64,000 nt of DNA, taken from positions 3,176,501-3,240,500 of the forward strand of contig CP119318.1 in assembly GCA_029203105.1 (NCBI GenBank), in the 5' to 3' direction. This document shows, in pieces, positions 34,425 through 44,070 of this stretch. Source of the stretch: Candidatus Kaistia colombiensis (lineage in GTDB: Bacteria; Pseudomonadota; Alphaproteobacteria; Rhizobiales; Kaistiaceae). The stretch's first letter is position 1. Each line of letters starts with the position of its first letter. Under the pieces are notes generated by a model. That model saw nothing but the letters and a program-made list of their open reading frames with translations, was not told where the DNA came from and ran no database searches. A program made the position numbers and the translations under genes.

Positions 34425-35495
34425 TTACTGGGGCAGCTTGTCGTCGATGCCCTTGACGTACCAGTTCATGCTGAGCAGCGTGCCGTCGTCGAGGGACTTG
34501 CCCGCGCCGATCACTTCCGTGCCGTCCTGCTTGAAGATCGGGCCCTTGAAGGGAAGCAGCGTGCCGGCTTCGATCTCGGCCTGCGTCTTCTTCGCCGAGG
34601 CGACGACATCATCCGGCAGGTTGGTGTAATCGGCCATATGCAGGATGCCGTCCTTCAGGCCGTCCCAGATCTGCTCGGCCTTCCAGGTGCCGTCGAGAAC
34701 CGCGTTGACGCGCTTCACGTAGTACGGACCCCAGGTGTCGATGATGGCCGTGTACTGGGCCTTCGGCGCGAAGTCATACATGTTGTGCGCCTGACCGAAG
34801 CCGTGCAGGCCGCGTTCCTGGGCGATCTGCAGCGGTGCGGGCGAGTCCGTGTGCTGCGCGATGATGTCGGCGCCCTGGTCAAACAGCGCCTTGGCCGCGT
34901 CGGCTTCCTTGGCGGGATCGAACCACGAGTTTACCCAGACGATCTTCAGCTTGAAGTCCGGATTGATCGACTGCGCGCCGAGCATGTAGGCGTTGATGCC
35001 CATCACGACTTCGGGGATCGGGAACGAGACGATGTAGCCGGAAACGCCGGATTTCGACTGCTTGGCCGCGATCTGGCCGGCGATGTAGCGGCCTTCATAG
35101 AAGCGGGCATTGTAGGTGCCGACATTTTCCGACGTCTTGAAGCCGGTCGCGTGCTCGAACTTCACCTTCGGAAATTTGGCGGCGACCTTGATGGTCGCGT
35201 CCATGAAGCCGAACGAGGTCGAGAAGATGATCTCGCAGCCCGAACGGGCGAGCCGCTCGAGCGCCCGCTCGGCGTCGGGGCCTTCGGCGATGCTCTCGAC
35301 ATAGGAAGTCTCGACCTTGTCGCCGAGTTCCTTCTCGACCATCTGGCGGCCGACGTCATGGCCTTCGCTGTAGCCGCCATCACTATGCGGGCCGACATAC
35401 ATCCAGCATGCCTTGAGCTTGCCAGCTGCTTCGGCGGAGCCGATACCGACGGCGAGCGCAACGATTGCCGTCGCGGCGGTGAGAATCTTCTTCAT
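34425..35495 (-). CDS. BMP-family (PnrA-like) ABC transporter substrate-binding protein
   Basis: A 356-residue periplasmic binding protein with signal peptide (ILTAATAIVALAVGIGSAEA). ACWMYVGPHSDGGYSEGHDV and IIFSTSFGFMDATIKVAAKF are hallmarks of the basic membrane protein/PnrA family, which binds purine nucleosides or related bases. ATG 35495 starts the signal peptide. With the two permeases and ATPase upstream it makes a full importer, and its place inside a xanthine/urate operon suggests purine or nucleoside uptake. Confidence 0.93.
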   Translation of the reverse strand: MKKILTAATAIVALAVGIGSAEAAGKLKACWMYVGPHSDGGYSEGHDVGRQMVEKELGDKVETSYVESIAEGPDAERALERLARSGCEIIFSTSFGFMDATIKVAAKFPKVKFEHATGFKTSENVGTYNARFYEGRYIAGQIAAKQSKSGVSGYIVSFPIPEVVMGINAYMLGAQSINPDFKLKIVWVNSWFDPAKEADAAKALFDQGADIIAQHTDSPAPLQIAQERGLHGFGQAHNMYDFAPKAQYTAIIDTWGPYYVKRVNAVLDGTWKAEQIWDGLKDGILHMADYTNLPDDVVASAKKTQAEIEAGTLLPFKGPIFKQDGTEVIGAGKSLDDGTLLSMNWYVKGIDDKLPQ

Positions 35496-35585
35496 TGCCT
35501 GCTTCCCTCTGGCCTTGACCAATTGCGATCCACTTCGATCAGGACTTCGCCGCGGATCGCTGCGGCATTTCCCGGAAGATGTCCC

Positions 35586-36509
35586 CTAGCGATCGGGAAC
35601 GAATGACTGACCAAGTGCCGCCGGCGTATTCGCCCGCACCAGCGCGCGGTTCCGCGAGATGATGACCAGGACGATCACCGTGGTGAGATAAGGCAAAGCC
35701 GACAGGAACTGCGACGGCACGCCGACGCCAAGCGCCTGGGCGTGCAATTGCAAGATGCTGACGCCGCCGAAAAGCAAGGCCCCGACCGCGACGCGGCCCG
35801 GCAGCCAGGTACCGAACACGACGAGCGCCAGCGCGATCCAGCCGCGCCCTGCCGTCATCGCCTGCGTCCATTGCGGCGTGTAGACGAGCGACAGATAGGC
35901 GCCGGCGAGTCCCGAGCAGGCGCCGCCGAACAACACCGCCATGAAGCGGACCCGGATGACGCTGTAGCCGAGCGCGTGGGCCGAGACATGACTGTCGCCG
36001 ACGGCGCGCAGGATCAACCCGCCGCGCGTGCGGAACAGGAACCACGAAACCGCGATCGTGATCGCCACGGCGAGATAGGTGAGCGGGTCGAGCCGGAACA
36101 GCAGGCCGATGACGGGCAGATCGCTGAGCCCGGGGATCGAGACGCGAGCCAAGCCGGCCCCGGGCACGCCGACAAAGGCATCACCGATCAGCCCGGAGAG
36201 ACCGAGGCCGAACAGTGTCAACGCCAGTCCCGAGGCGACCTGGTTGGCGACGAAGATCAGCGTCACCACGCCGAACAGCGCGGCCATCGCCATGCCCGCG
36301 AAAATCGCGCCGACAACGCCGAGCGCGATGTTGCCGGTCGAATGCGCCACCGCGAAGCCGATGACGGCGCCCATCGCCATCATGCCCTCGACGCCGAGGT
36401 TCAGCACGCCCGAACGCTCGGTCACCAGTTCGCCGATCGAGGCAAACAGAAGCGGCGTCGCGGCGGTGATGATGGTGAGAAGGATGCCTTCCAGCATGAG
36501 CGCCGTCAT
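35586..36509 (-). CDS. ABC transporter permease, nucleoside/purine type
   Basis: A 307-residue membrane protein with about nine hydrophobic segments. The region ERSGVLNLGVEGMMAMGAVI and the block GRGWIALALVVFGTWLPGRV (EAA-like coupling loop) are characteristic of the YufQ/NupQ-type permease of BMP-family importers. It overlaps the other permease gene by four bases (ATGA), so the two are made in equal amounts. It is one half of the channel. Confidence 0.93.
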   Translation of the reverse strand: MTALMLEGILLTIITAATPLLFASIGELVTERSGVLNLGVEGMMAMGAVIGFAVAHSTGNIALGVVGAIFAGMAMAALFGVVTLIFVANQVASGLALTLFGLGLSGLIGDAFVGVPGAGLARVSIPGLSDLPVIGLLFRLDPLTYLAVAITIAVSWFLFRTRGGLILRAVGDSHVSAHALGYSVIRVRFMAVLFGGACSGLAGAYLSLVYTPQWTQAMTAGRGWIALALVVFGTWLPGRVAVGALLFGGVSILQLHAQALGVGVPSQFLSALPYLTTVIVLVIISRNRALVRANTPAALGQSFVPDR

Positions 36510-37660
36510 GACGACACCGTGCCTGTCTGCATTGCCGGGTTCCGCACGATCTGCAGCCGGTAGAAGATAAGACTATCGCAGGCCAGCACGAAGAACAGCA
36601 GCATCCCTTGAAACACCCGGGTCGTCTGGTCGGACATGCCGAGCGCGACCTGCGCGCCTTCGCCGCCCAGATAGGAAAGAGCCAGCAGGAAACCAGCAAA
36701 AATCGCGCCAATCGGGTTCAGTCGACCGAGGAAGGCGACGATGATCGCGGTGAAGCCATATCCCGGCGAAACCGAGGTGCGCAGCTGCCCGATCGGACCG
36801 GCGACTTCGCAGATGCCGGCAAGTCCGGCGAGCGCGCCGGAGATCAGGAAGGTCAGCAGCACCATCCGGTTCTGGCTGAAGCCGGCGAAGGCCCCTGCCC
36901 GCGGCGCCTGTCCCAGAACCTTGATCTGGAATCCCATCTTGGTCCAGCGCATCAGGAACCAGGCGGCGAAGGCGGCGATGAAGACGAAAGTCAGGCTGAT
37001 GCGGATATTGGTGCCGAACAGGGTCGGCAGCAACTGCCCGTCGTCGAACGGCCGGCTGTCCGGGAAATTGTGGCCCTCCGGGTTCCGCCAGGGGCCGCGC
37101 GCGAGATAGTCGAGAAAGAGCTGGGCCACGTAGACCAGCATCAGGCTGGTCAGGATCTCGTTGGTGCCGAAGCGGATCTTCAGGAGCGCGGGAATCGCGG
37201 CATAGGCCATGCCGCCCAGGATTCCGAGCACCAGCATGGCCGGCAGCATCAAGGGACCGTGCCAGTCGGGGAAAAAGATCGGCAGGATGGAGCCGGTGAT
37301 GGCGCCGACGGCGATCTGCCCCTCGGCGCCGATGTTCCATGTGTTCGACAGGTAACAGAGCGACAGGCCGATCGCGACGAGGATGATCGGCGTCGCCTTG
37401 GCGACCAGTTCCTCGAGCGACCAGAGTTCGGTCAGCGGCTCGATGAAGAACACGTAGAGGAAGCGGCCATAGTCGACGAAACCCTGCTGGAGCGCGCCGA
37501 AGAAGCCGCCGGTCTCAGGGTTCGACAGGTCGACTGTCGACAGCCGCCACACGATCACGATCAGCGCGCCGCCGATCAGCGTCAGCAGCAGCGCCAGCAA
37601 TGGCGACAAATAGGCCATGGCGGCGGAACGCTCGCCTCGGCGGACCAACTCAACCCGCAT
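36506..37660 (-). CDS. ABC transporter permease, nucleoside/purine type
   Basis: A 384-residue permease, the larger partner (YufP/NupP type). LCYLSNTWNIGAEGQIAVGA and LRTSVSPGYGFTAIIVAFLG are diagnostic. A first membrane segment (LSPLLALLLTLIGGALIVIV) and a long periplasmic loop precede about eight more segments. Its 5' end overlaps the ATPase gene by 11 bases. Confidence 0.93.
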   Translation of the reverse strand: MRVELVRRGERSAAMAYLSPLLALLLTLIGGALIVIVWRLSTVDLSNPETGGFFGALQQGFVDYGRFLYVFFIEPLTELWSLEELVAKATPIILVAIGLSLCYLSNTWNIGAEGQIAVGAITGSILPIFFPDWHGPLMLPAMLVLGILGGMAYAAIPALLKIRFGTNEILTSLMLVYVAQLFLDYLARGPWRNPEGHNFPDSRPFDDGQLLPTLFGTNIRISLTFVFIAAFAAWFLMRWTKMGFQIKVLGQAPRAGAFAGFSQNRMVLLTFLISGALAGLAGICEVAGPIGQLRTSVSPGYGFTAIIVAFLGRLNPIGAIFAGFLLALSYLGGEGAQVALGMSDQTTRVFQGMLLFFVLACDSLIFYRLQIVRNPAMQTGTVSS

Positions 37661-39251
37661 GTACTGCCCCCCGGTCGGCCGCGAGCGGCTCGCCCATCCC
37701 GCCCATCAGCAGGCCGATTTCCTCGCGCGTCAACCCGGAGGTCGGGCGCGACGGTGAAAGATGGCCCTTGGAGATCACCGCCACATGGTCGGCAATCTCC
37801 AGAACTTCGTCGAGATCCTGGCTGATCACCAGAATGGCCGAGCCGGAACGGGCCAGATCGATCAGCGCCTGGCGGATGATCGCCGCCGCGCCGGCATCGA
37901 CGCCCCAGGTCGGCTGGCTGACGACAAGCACGCCCGGTTGGCGGTCGATTTCGCGCCCGACGACGAATTTCTGCAGATTGCCGCCGGAAAGCGACCCGGC
38001 TTCCGGATCCGGCGTTCCCTTGCGCACGTCGAAGGAGCGGCTGACCCGGTCGGCGAGCTGGCGCGCCGCATCCGGGTCGAGCACGCCACCGCGCAGAAGA
38101 TGATCGCCGGTGGCGTGGCGGGTCAGAAGCACATTGTCGGACAGCCGCATCCGCGGCACCGCGCCATGACCGAGGCGCTCCTCCGGCACAAAGGCTGCGC
38201 CGAGGCGGCGGCGGGCCGTGACGCCGATGTTGCCGCAGGACTTGCCGTCGATCGAGACCAAGGCGGCCGTGCCGCAGGTGCGCTCACCCGACAGGGCGTC
38301 GAAGAGTTCGTCCTGTCCGTTGCCGGCAATGCCGGCGATCCCCATCACCTCGCCGGCCTTGACCTCGAGCGTGATGTTGTTGAGGGCGACCGCGAAGGGA
38401 TGCGGCTGCGGCAGCGACAGGTCGCGCACGGAAAGCCGCGTCCGGGTGTTTTGCGGCGGCGGCAGGTCGGAGGAAAGCCGGCGTACTTCAGCGCCCACCA
38501 TCATCGTTGCGAGCTTCGCCGCCGTCTCCTTCTGCGGATCGCATTCGGAAACAACCTTGCCGTGGCGAAGGATCGTCGCGTGATGACAGATCCGCTTCAC
38601 CTCTTCCAGCCGATGGCTGATGTAGAGCACCGCGCAGCCGCGCGCGGTGAGCCGGTCGAGCGTGACGAACAGGTCATCGGCCTCCTGCGGCGTCAGCACC
38701 GAGGTCGGCTCGTCCATGATGATCAGTTCGGGGTTCTGCAGCAGGCAGCGAACGATCTCGACCCGTTGCCGTTCGCCGACCGAGAGATCGGCGACCACCG
38801 ACGACGGATTGAGCGGCAGGCCGTATTCGAGCGAGATCTTCTCGATCTCGCGCGCCAGCGCCGAGCGGCTCTTCCGGTCGGAAAGCGCCAGCGCGATGTT
38901 CTCGACGACGGTGAGCGCCTCGAACAGCGAGAAATGCTGGAACACCATGCCGACGCCGAGCCTTCGCGCGGCGGACGGGTTGGGAACGCCGACCGGCTGG
39001 CCTTTCCAGAGGATGCGCCCCTCGGTCGGTTGCAGCACACCGTAGAGGATCTTGACCAGCGTCGACTTGCCAGCGCCGTTCTCGCCGAGCAGGGCGTGGA
39101 TCTCGCCGGGGCGGATCGCCAGGTCGATGCCGTCATTCGCCTTGAAGGCGCCGAACATCTTGGTGATGCCGACGGCGTGCAGGAGCGGCGGACTCTCCGG
39201 CCGTTGCCGGCTCGGCCTCGCGCTGTCCGCGCGTCCCAGGATGAGCTCCAC
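37650..39251 (-). CDS. ABC transporter ATP-binding protein, two ATPase domains
   Basis: A 533-residue tandem ATPase. Domain 1: Walker A GENGAGKST, signature LSVGERQRVEIV, Walker B LIIMDEPTSVLTPQEAD. Domain 2: degenerate Walker A (GIAGNGQDEL, lacking the GKS/T), signature LSGGNLQKFVVGREI and a changed Walker B (VLVVSQPTWGVD). One intact and one weakened site is normal for sugar/nucleoside importers of this class. It follows xdhC by one base. Confidence 0.94.
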   Translation of the reverse strand: MELILGRADSARPSRQRPESPPLLHAVGITKMFGAFKANDGIDLAIRPGEIHALLGENGAGKSTLVKILYGVLQPTEGRILWKGQPVGVPNPSAARRLGVGMVFQHFSLFEALTVVENIALALSDRKSRSALAREIEKISLEYGLPLNPSSVVADLSVGERQRVEIVRCLLQNPELIIMDEPTSVLTPQEADDLFVTLDRLTARGCAVLYISHRLEEVKRICHHATILRHGKVVSECDPQKETAAKLATMMVGAEVRRLSSDLPPPQNTRTRLSVRDLSLPQPHPFAVALNNITLEVKAGEVMGIAGIAGNGQDELFDALSGERTCGTAALVSIDGKSCGNIGVTARRRLGAAFVPEERLGHGAVPRMRLSDNVLLTRHATGDHLLRGGVLDPDAARQLADRVSRSFDVRKGTPDPEAGSLSGGNLQKFVVGREIDRQPGVLVVSQPTWGVDAGAAAIIRQALIDLARSGSAILVISQDLDEVLEIADHVAVISKGHLSPSRPTSGLTREEIGLLMGGMGEPLAADRGAVHAG

Positions 39252-39252
39252 C

Positions 39253-40263
39253 TCAGCGTCCCCCTATTGCCAGCGCCGACGGTTCGGCAGGCCCTGTCGT
39301 TGCGCGCGCAAGCGCCTGTCGCATCGCTTCGTCGCGTACCAGTAGATCGGCGGCGACCGAAGCCGCAATAGCCGCCGGCAGCTTCGAGTGTATCCCGGCG
39401 ACGCCGATCGGCGTCACCATGCGCTGGATGTCTTCCTTCGCCAGGCCGGCGCGGTCGAGCTGATGCGTGAAGCGGGCCCGCTTGGTCTCGCTGCCGATCA
39501 GGCCGACATAGGCAAAGTGCTGCCCCTTCAACGCCCTGGCGACGATGGCGAGGTCGAGCGCGTGGCTGTGCGACATCACCAGGACGAAACTGTCGGGCGG
39601 CGCGCCGTCGAGGGCGGCCGGTGGATCCTGCGGCTGCACGCAGCGCACATTGGCGGGAACATGCTGTGGAAAGGCGTCCGGCCTCGGATCGACCCAGACG
39701 ACGCGGAACGGCAGTGGCGCCAGCGCCATGACAAGCGCCCGGCCGACATGACCGGCGCCGAAGAGATAGAGGACCCGACTGTCGTCGCCGAACCCCTCCT
39801 CGATGACGCCGTGGTCGATGCGGGCGGAGCCGATCGGCACGGGAATGCCGCCTTCGATCGTCCGGTGCAGCTTGCCGTCGGACATTTGCGTGCCGCGCGT
39901 GCGGAACAGGCCCTCAGCCTCCGCCGCCGCCAGTTCACCAACCTCCGCGCGACGCGAGCGATCAAATACCTCGAGCGCCAGATCGACCCGGCCGCCGCAG
40001 CATTGACCGAGCTCCGGGCCGAGCGCGACGCGCTGGCTGGCGTAGAAATGCGGACTGGGCCGCGCCAGCGCCGCCTGCAGATCGGCGATGACGCGCCATT
40101 CCAGCGTGCCGCCGCCGATTGTGCCGAAAAAGGTCGCATCCGGCAGCACGACGATCCGGGCGCCCGCCTCCCGGGGGGCCGAGCCGCGCGTCTCCACGAT
40201 GGTCGCCATGGCGGCCTTGCCCTGTCGATCGATCGCTTGGAGGAGACGCTGCCAGACCAACAT
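39253..40263 (-). CDS. xdhC: xanthine dehydrogenase accessory protein XdhC
   Basis: A 336-residue chaperone that binds and helps sulfurate and insert the molybdenum cofactor into XdhB. The N-terminal ATIVETRGSAPREAGARIVV and the C-terminal NAD-binding-like LYLFGAGHVGRALVMALAPL with HSHALDLAIVARAL are family signatures. It lies 18 bases past xdhB. It is not itself an oxidoreductase. Confidence 0.94.
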   Translation of the reverse strand: MLVWQRLLQAIDRQGKAAMATIVETRGSAPREAGARIVVLPDATFFGTIGGGTLEWRVIADLQAALARPSPHFYASQRVALGPELGQCCGGRVDLALEVFDRSRRAEVGELAAAEAEGLFRTRGTQMSDGKLHRTIEGGIPVPIGSARIDHGVIEEGFGDDSRVLYLFGAGHVGRALVMALAPLPFRVVWVDPRPDAFPQHVPANVRCVQPQDPPAALDGAPPDSFVLVMSHSHALDLAIVARALKGQHFAYVGLIGSETKRARFTHQLDRAGLAKEDIQRMVTPIGVAGIHSKLPAAIAASVAADLLVRDEAMRQALARATTGPAEPSALAIGGR

Positions 40264-40281
40264 GATGTTATCCTGCCATCC

Positions 40282-42600
40282 TCACGCTGCCGTCATGCCG
40301 CGCACCGCCCGCAAGATCGCTTCCGGTGTCGCCGGGGCGTCCAGCGCCGGCATCACGCCCGGTTTCAGGCTGGCGATCGCGTTGGTGATCGCGCAAAACA
40401 CCGAGATGCCGAGCATCAGGGGCGGCTCGCCGACGGCCTTCGACTTAAAGATAGTGTCTTCGCGGGGTCCTTCCGACTGGAATAGTTCAACGCGGAAGTG
40501 TTCGGGAATATCCGAGGCGGCCGGGATCTTGTAGGTCGAGGGCGCGTGCGTGCGCAGCCGGCCCTGCTTGTCCCAGACCAGCTCCTCCGTCGTCAGCCAG
40601 CCCATGCCCTGCACGAAACCGCCCTCGATCTGGCCGATGTCGATCGCCGGATTGAGCGACTTGCCGACATCATGCAGAACGTCGACCCGGTCGACCTTCA
40701 TCTCGCCGGTCATCGTATCGATGGTGACCTCCGAGCAGGCCGCCCCATAGGCGAAATAGAAGAACGGCCGTCCCTCCGCCTTGTCGCGGTTCCAGGCGAT
40801 CTTCGGCGTCTTGTAGAAGCCGGCGGCCGAAAGCTGGACGCGTTCGGCATAGGCGGCGTTGGCCAGCTCCGCCAGGCTCATGACGTGGTTGCCGATGATG
40901 ACCTGGTTGTCCTGGAACGAGACCTGGTGGCGGCGGACCTGCCACTTCTCCTCGATGAAGGTGAAGAGCCGGTCCTTGATGAGGTTGCAGGCGTTGAGCG
41001 CGGCCATGGCGTTCAGGTCGGTGCCGGACGAGGCGGCGGTCGGCGAGGTGTTGGGCACCTTGTCGGTCCGCGTCGCGGTGATCGCCACCTTGCCCATGTC
41101 GACGCCGAATTCCTCGGCCACGACCTGCGCCACCTTGAGGAACAGGCCCTGCCCCATCTCGGTGCCGCCATGGTTCAAATGCAGCGAGCCATCGCGATAG
41201 AGATGCAGCAGCGCGCCGGCCTGGTTCAGCATCATCAGCGTGAAGGAGATGCCGAACTTGACCGGCGTCAGCGCCAGGCCGCGCTTCAGGATGCGGCTCT
41301 CGGCGTTGAAGGCGGTGATCTCTTCACGCCGCGCCCAATAGTCGGAGCTGGCCTCCAGCTGCGCCACCAACGGCTGCAGCAAACTGTCCTCGACCTTCAT
41401 GCCATAGGGCGTGTGATCGCGGTCGCCCTGGTAGAAATTGGCCTTGCGGATCTCGAGCGGATCCTTGCCCAAAGTATAGGCAACGTGATCCATCATCCGT
41501 TCGGCGAAGGTCATGCCCTGCGGCCCGCCGAAGCCACGGAACGCCGTGTTCGAGACGGTGTTGGTGCGCAGCCGGCGCGTCAGCACGCGGCAGCTCGGAT
41601 AGAAATACGAATTGTCGGAATGGAACATCGTCCGGTCGACGACGCCCATGGACAGGTCTTCCGAATGGCCGCAGCGCGCATTGAGCGCGACGTCGACCAC
41701 CTCCAGCAGCCCCTCCGCGCTGGCGCCGACCCGGTAGTCGACGCGGAAATCATGCCGCTTGCCGGTCATGATCATGTCGTCGTCGCGGTCGAGCCGCATC
41801 TTGCAGGGACGACCGGTCTTCCAGGCCGCAACCGCCGCCAGCACCGCCCATTGCGACGCCTGGCTCTCCTTGCCGCCGAAGCCGCCGCCCATGCGGCGGA
41901 TCTCGACCGTCACCGCGCTCGACGGAACATGCAGCGCGTGCGCCACGAGGTGCTGCACCTCGCTCGGGTGCTGCGTCGAGGAATAGACGAACATCTCGCC
42001 CGCCTCGCCCGGCACCGCCATGGCGATCTGGCCCTCGAGATAGAAATGCTCCTGCCCGCCAATGCGAAAGCTGGCCTCAAGCTTGAGCGGCGCGGCGGCA
42101 AGCGCGCCCTCGACGTCGCCGCGGCCAAACGCGTATTCGGGCAACACCGTATCGGTCGCATCGGCGAGATCGATGACGGGCGGCTCGGCGACGGTGGTGA
42201 ATTTCGCCTTCTTCGCCGCGCGGCGGGCGATGTCGCGGGTCTTGGCCACGACGACGAACACCACTTGGCCATGGAAGCGGATCTCGTCGACCGCGAGCGC
42301 CGGATCGTCGCCGATCAGCTTCGGGCTGACGTCGTTGACGCCGGGAATGTCGGCGGCCGTGAGCACGGCGACGACGCCGGGATAGGCGCGCACCGCGTCT
42401 AGATCGAGGCCCGTGATCCGGCCCCGCGCGATCGGCGCGTAGCCCGGCGCGACATGCAGCGCGCCGGCCGGCTCGCGGATGTCGTCGATATAGGCGGCCG
42501 TGCCTGTGACATGGCGCGGCGCGCTGTCGTGCGGCAGCGGCTTGCGAACGACGGCAAGCTCGGCGTCGGCGGTCATCTTGCTATCCAGCGGCATGGACAA
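40282..42600 (-). CDS. xdhB: xanthine dehydrogenase molybdopterin-binding subunit
   Basis: A 772-residue large subunit. HVTGTAAYIDDIREPAGALH begins the first domain. The cofactor-binding sites include RRMGGGFGGKESQASQWAV, AFRGFGGPQGMTFAERMMDH, LNHGGTEMGQGLFLKVAQV and, near the C-terminus, AVGEPPLMLGISVFCAITNA with the catalytic Glu. It converts hypoxanthine and xanthine to urate together with XdhA. Its 5' end overlaps xdhA by 20 bases. Confidence 0.96.
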   Translation of the reverse strand: MSMPLDSKMTADAELAVVRKPLPHDSAPRHVTGTAAYIDDIREPAGALHVAPGYAPIARGRITGLDLDAVRAYPGVVAVLTAADIPGVNDVSPKLIGDDPALAVDEIRFHGQVVFVVVAKTRDIARRAAKKAKFTTVAEPPVIDLADATDTVLPEYAFGRGDVEGALAAAPLKLEASFRIGGQEHFYLEGQIAMAVPGEAGEMFVYSSTQHPSEVQHLVAHALHVPSSAVTVEIRRMGGGFGGKESQASQWAVLAAVAAWKTGRPCKMRLDRDDDMIMTGKRHDFRVDYRVGASAEGLLEVVDVALNARCGHSEDLSMGVVDRTMFHSDNSYFYPSCRVLTRRLRTNTVSNTAFRGFGGPQGMTFAERMMDHVAYTLGKDPLEIRKANFYQGDRDHTPYGMKVEDSLLQPLVAQLEASSDYWARREEITAFNAESRILKRGLALTPVKFGISFTLMMLNQAGALLHLYRDGSLHLNHGGTEMGQGLFLKVAQVVAEEFGVDMGKVAITATRTDKVPNTSPTAASSGTDLNAMAALNACNLIKDRLFTFIEEKWQVRRHQVSFQDNQVIIGNHVMSLAELANAAYAERVQLSAAGFYKTPKIAWNRDKAEGRPFFYFAYGAACSEVTIDTMTGEMKVDRVDVLHDVGKSLNPAIDIGQIEGGFVQGMGWLTTEELVWDKQGRLRTHAPSTYKIPAASDIPEHFRVELFQSEGPREDTIFKSKAVGEPPLMLGISVFCAITNAIASLKPGVMPALDAPATPEAILRAVRGMTAA

Positions 42601-44065
42601 GCTCCTCCCGCCGTCCGGTCAGGCGCGTGCGCGACGTCGGCGTTCCGGCCGCCTCGATCAAGGCCTTGCCAAGCAGCGCATGCGCCGTCTCGGCCCGATA
42701 GCCAGCGCTCGCCCGATGATCGTCGAGCGGCGTGAAGTCCACGCGCAAGGCCTCGAAAGCCTTGGCCCAGGCGGCGGTGTCGCGGATGCTGGCGCCATGC
42801 AGCGCCGTCTCGGCACGCTTGGCGCGCTTTGGCGTCCCGGCCATGCCGCCATAGGCGATGCGGGCTTCCTGGATCCGCCCCTCCGCGTCGATGGTGAAAC
42901 GGAAGGCGCCCATGACCGCGGAAATGTCCTGATCGAAGCGCTTCGTCACCTTGTAGCAGCGGAAGATCTGGTCCGGCCGCAGTTTCGGCACCAGCAGACC
43001 GGTGACGAACTCGCCGGAGGCGCGGTTCTGCTTGCCATACTCGATGTAGAAATCCTCGACCGGCATGATGCGTGCCCGATCGGCGCGGCGCAGCTCCATC
43101 GTCGCCGCCAGCACGATCAGGGCCGGCGGCGTATCGCCGATCGGCGAACCATTGGCGACATTGCCGCCCACCGTGCCGCTGGCGCGCACCTGCTTCGAGC
43201 CGATGCGGCGGAACAGTTCGCCGAGATCCGGGTCGATCGCCCGCATGAAGGGCTCGACCCTGGCATAGGTCGCGGCCGCGCCGATCAGGATCTCGCGGCC
43301 CGTATCCTCGACGCCGTCGAGACCCTTGACCCGACCGATATGGATGATCTTCGGCAAGTCGCGCAGCTGCTTGGTGATCCAGAGCCCGACATCCGTCGCG
43401 CCGGCGACGATGGTCGCATCCGGGTGCCGCACATAGAGCGCCGCCAGCCCATCCACCGAGGCCGGGGCGGCGAAGAAACGGTCGTCATTGCCGATGAAAA
43501 TGTCGTTGTCGTCGGCGATGAAGTTGAGAATGCCGGCCGTATCCTCGGCCGCCTTGCGGAACTTGTCGTCGCGCGGCGCGCCGCAAACCGACAGTGCCGC
43601 CTCGACGATCGGCCGGTAGCCGGTGCAGCGGCAGAGATTGCCGGCAATCGCGTCATTGACCTGGTCGCGCCCGACGGCCCCGTCCGTGCCCTGGTAGAGC
43701 GAGAACAGGCTCATCACGAAGCCCGGCGTGCAGAAACCGCATTGCGAGCCGTGCTTCTCGACCATCGCGGCCTGGACGGGATGCAGTTCCGTGCCTTCGG
43801 CCAGATCCTCGACGGCGACGATTTCCGCGCCGTCGACCATGCCGAGCAGCTGGATGCAGGCGTTGACCGGCTCGTAGACGACCTTGCCGTTGCGAGCGCG
43901 GCCGATGGCGACGGTGCAGGCGCCGCAGTCTCCCTCGCCGCAGCCTTCCTTGGTTCCGGTCGCACCTTCTGTGAGGCGCAGATGATCGAGCAGCGTCGTC
44001 GTCGGATCGACGTTGGCGACCTCGACGATCTTGCCGTGACGGAGAAAACGAATGGTCTCGCGCAT
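42581..44065 (-). CDS. xdhA: xanthine dehydrogenase small subunit (2Fe-2S and FAD)
   Basis: About 494 residues. The first 2Fe-2S cluster is bound by CGEGDCGACTV and the second by HGSQCGFCTPGFVMSL with NLCRCTGYRPIVEA. The FAD domain follows (VAGATDVGLWITKQLRDLPK, TVGGNVANGSPIGDTPPALI). ATG 44065 is preferred; an in-frame TTG at 44074 overlaps the uraH stop. Electrons from XdhB pass through these centres to NAD+. Confidence 0.95.
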   Translation of the reverse strand: MRETIRFLRHGKIVEVANVDPTTTLLDHLRLTEGATGTKEGCGEGDCGACTVAIGRARNGKVVYEPVNACIQLLGMVDGAEIVAVEDLAEGTELHPVQAAMVEKHGSQCGFCTPGFVMSLFSLYQGTDGAVGRDQVNDAIAGNLCRCTGYRPIVEAALSVCGAPRDDKFRKAAEDTAGILNFIADDNDIFIGNDDRFFAAPASVDGLAALYVRHPDATIVAGATDVGLWITKQLRDLPKIIHIGRVKGLDGVEDTGREILIGAAATYARVEPFMRAIDPDLGELFRRIGSKQVRASGTVGGNVANGSPIGDTPPALIVLAATMELRRADRARIMPVEDFYIEYGKQNRASGEFVTGLLVPKLRPDQIFRCYKVTKRFDQDISAVMGAFRFTIDAEGRIQEARIAYGGMAGTPKRAKRAETALHGASIRDTAAWAKAFEALRVDFTPLDDHRASAGYRAETAHALLGKALIEAAGTPTSRTRLTGRREELVHAAG

Positions 44066-44070
44066 GCTGT

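Noticed and set aside
37761..39371. Plus-strand open frame of 536 codons
   Set aside because: Antisense of the ABC ATPase gene, whose Walker and signature motifs are unambiguous.
40498..42402. Plus-strand open frame of 634 codons
   Set aside because: Antisense of xdhB; rich in Arg, His and Leu with no domain.
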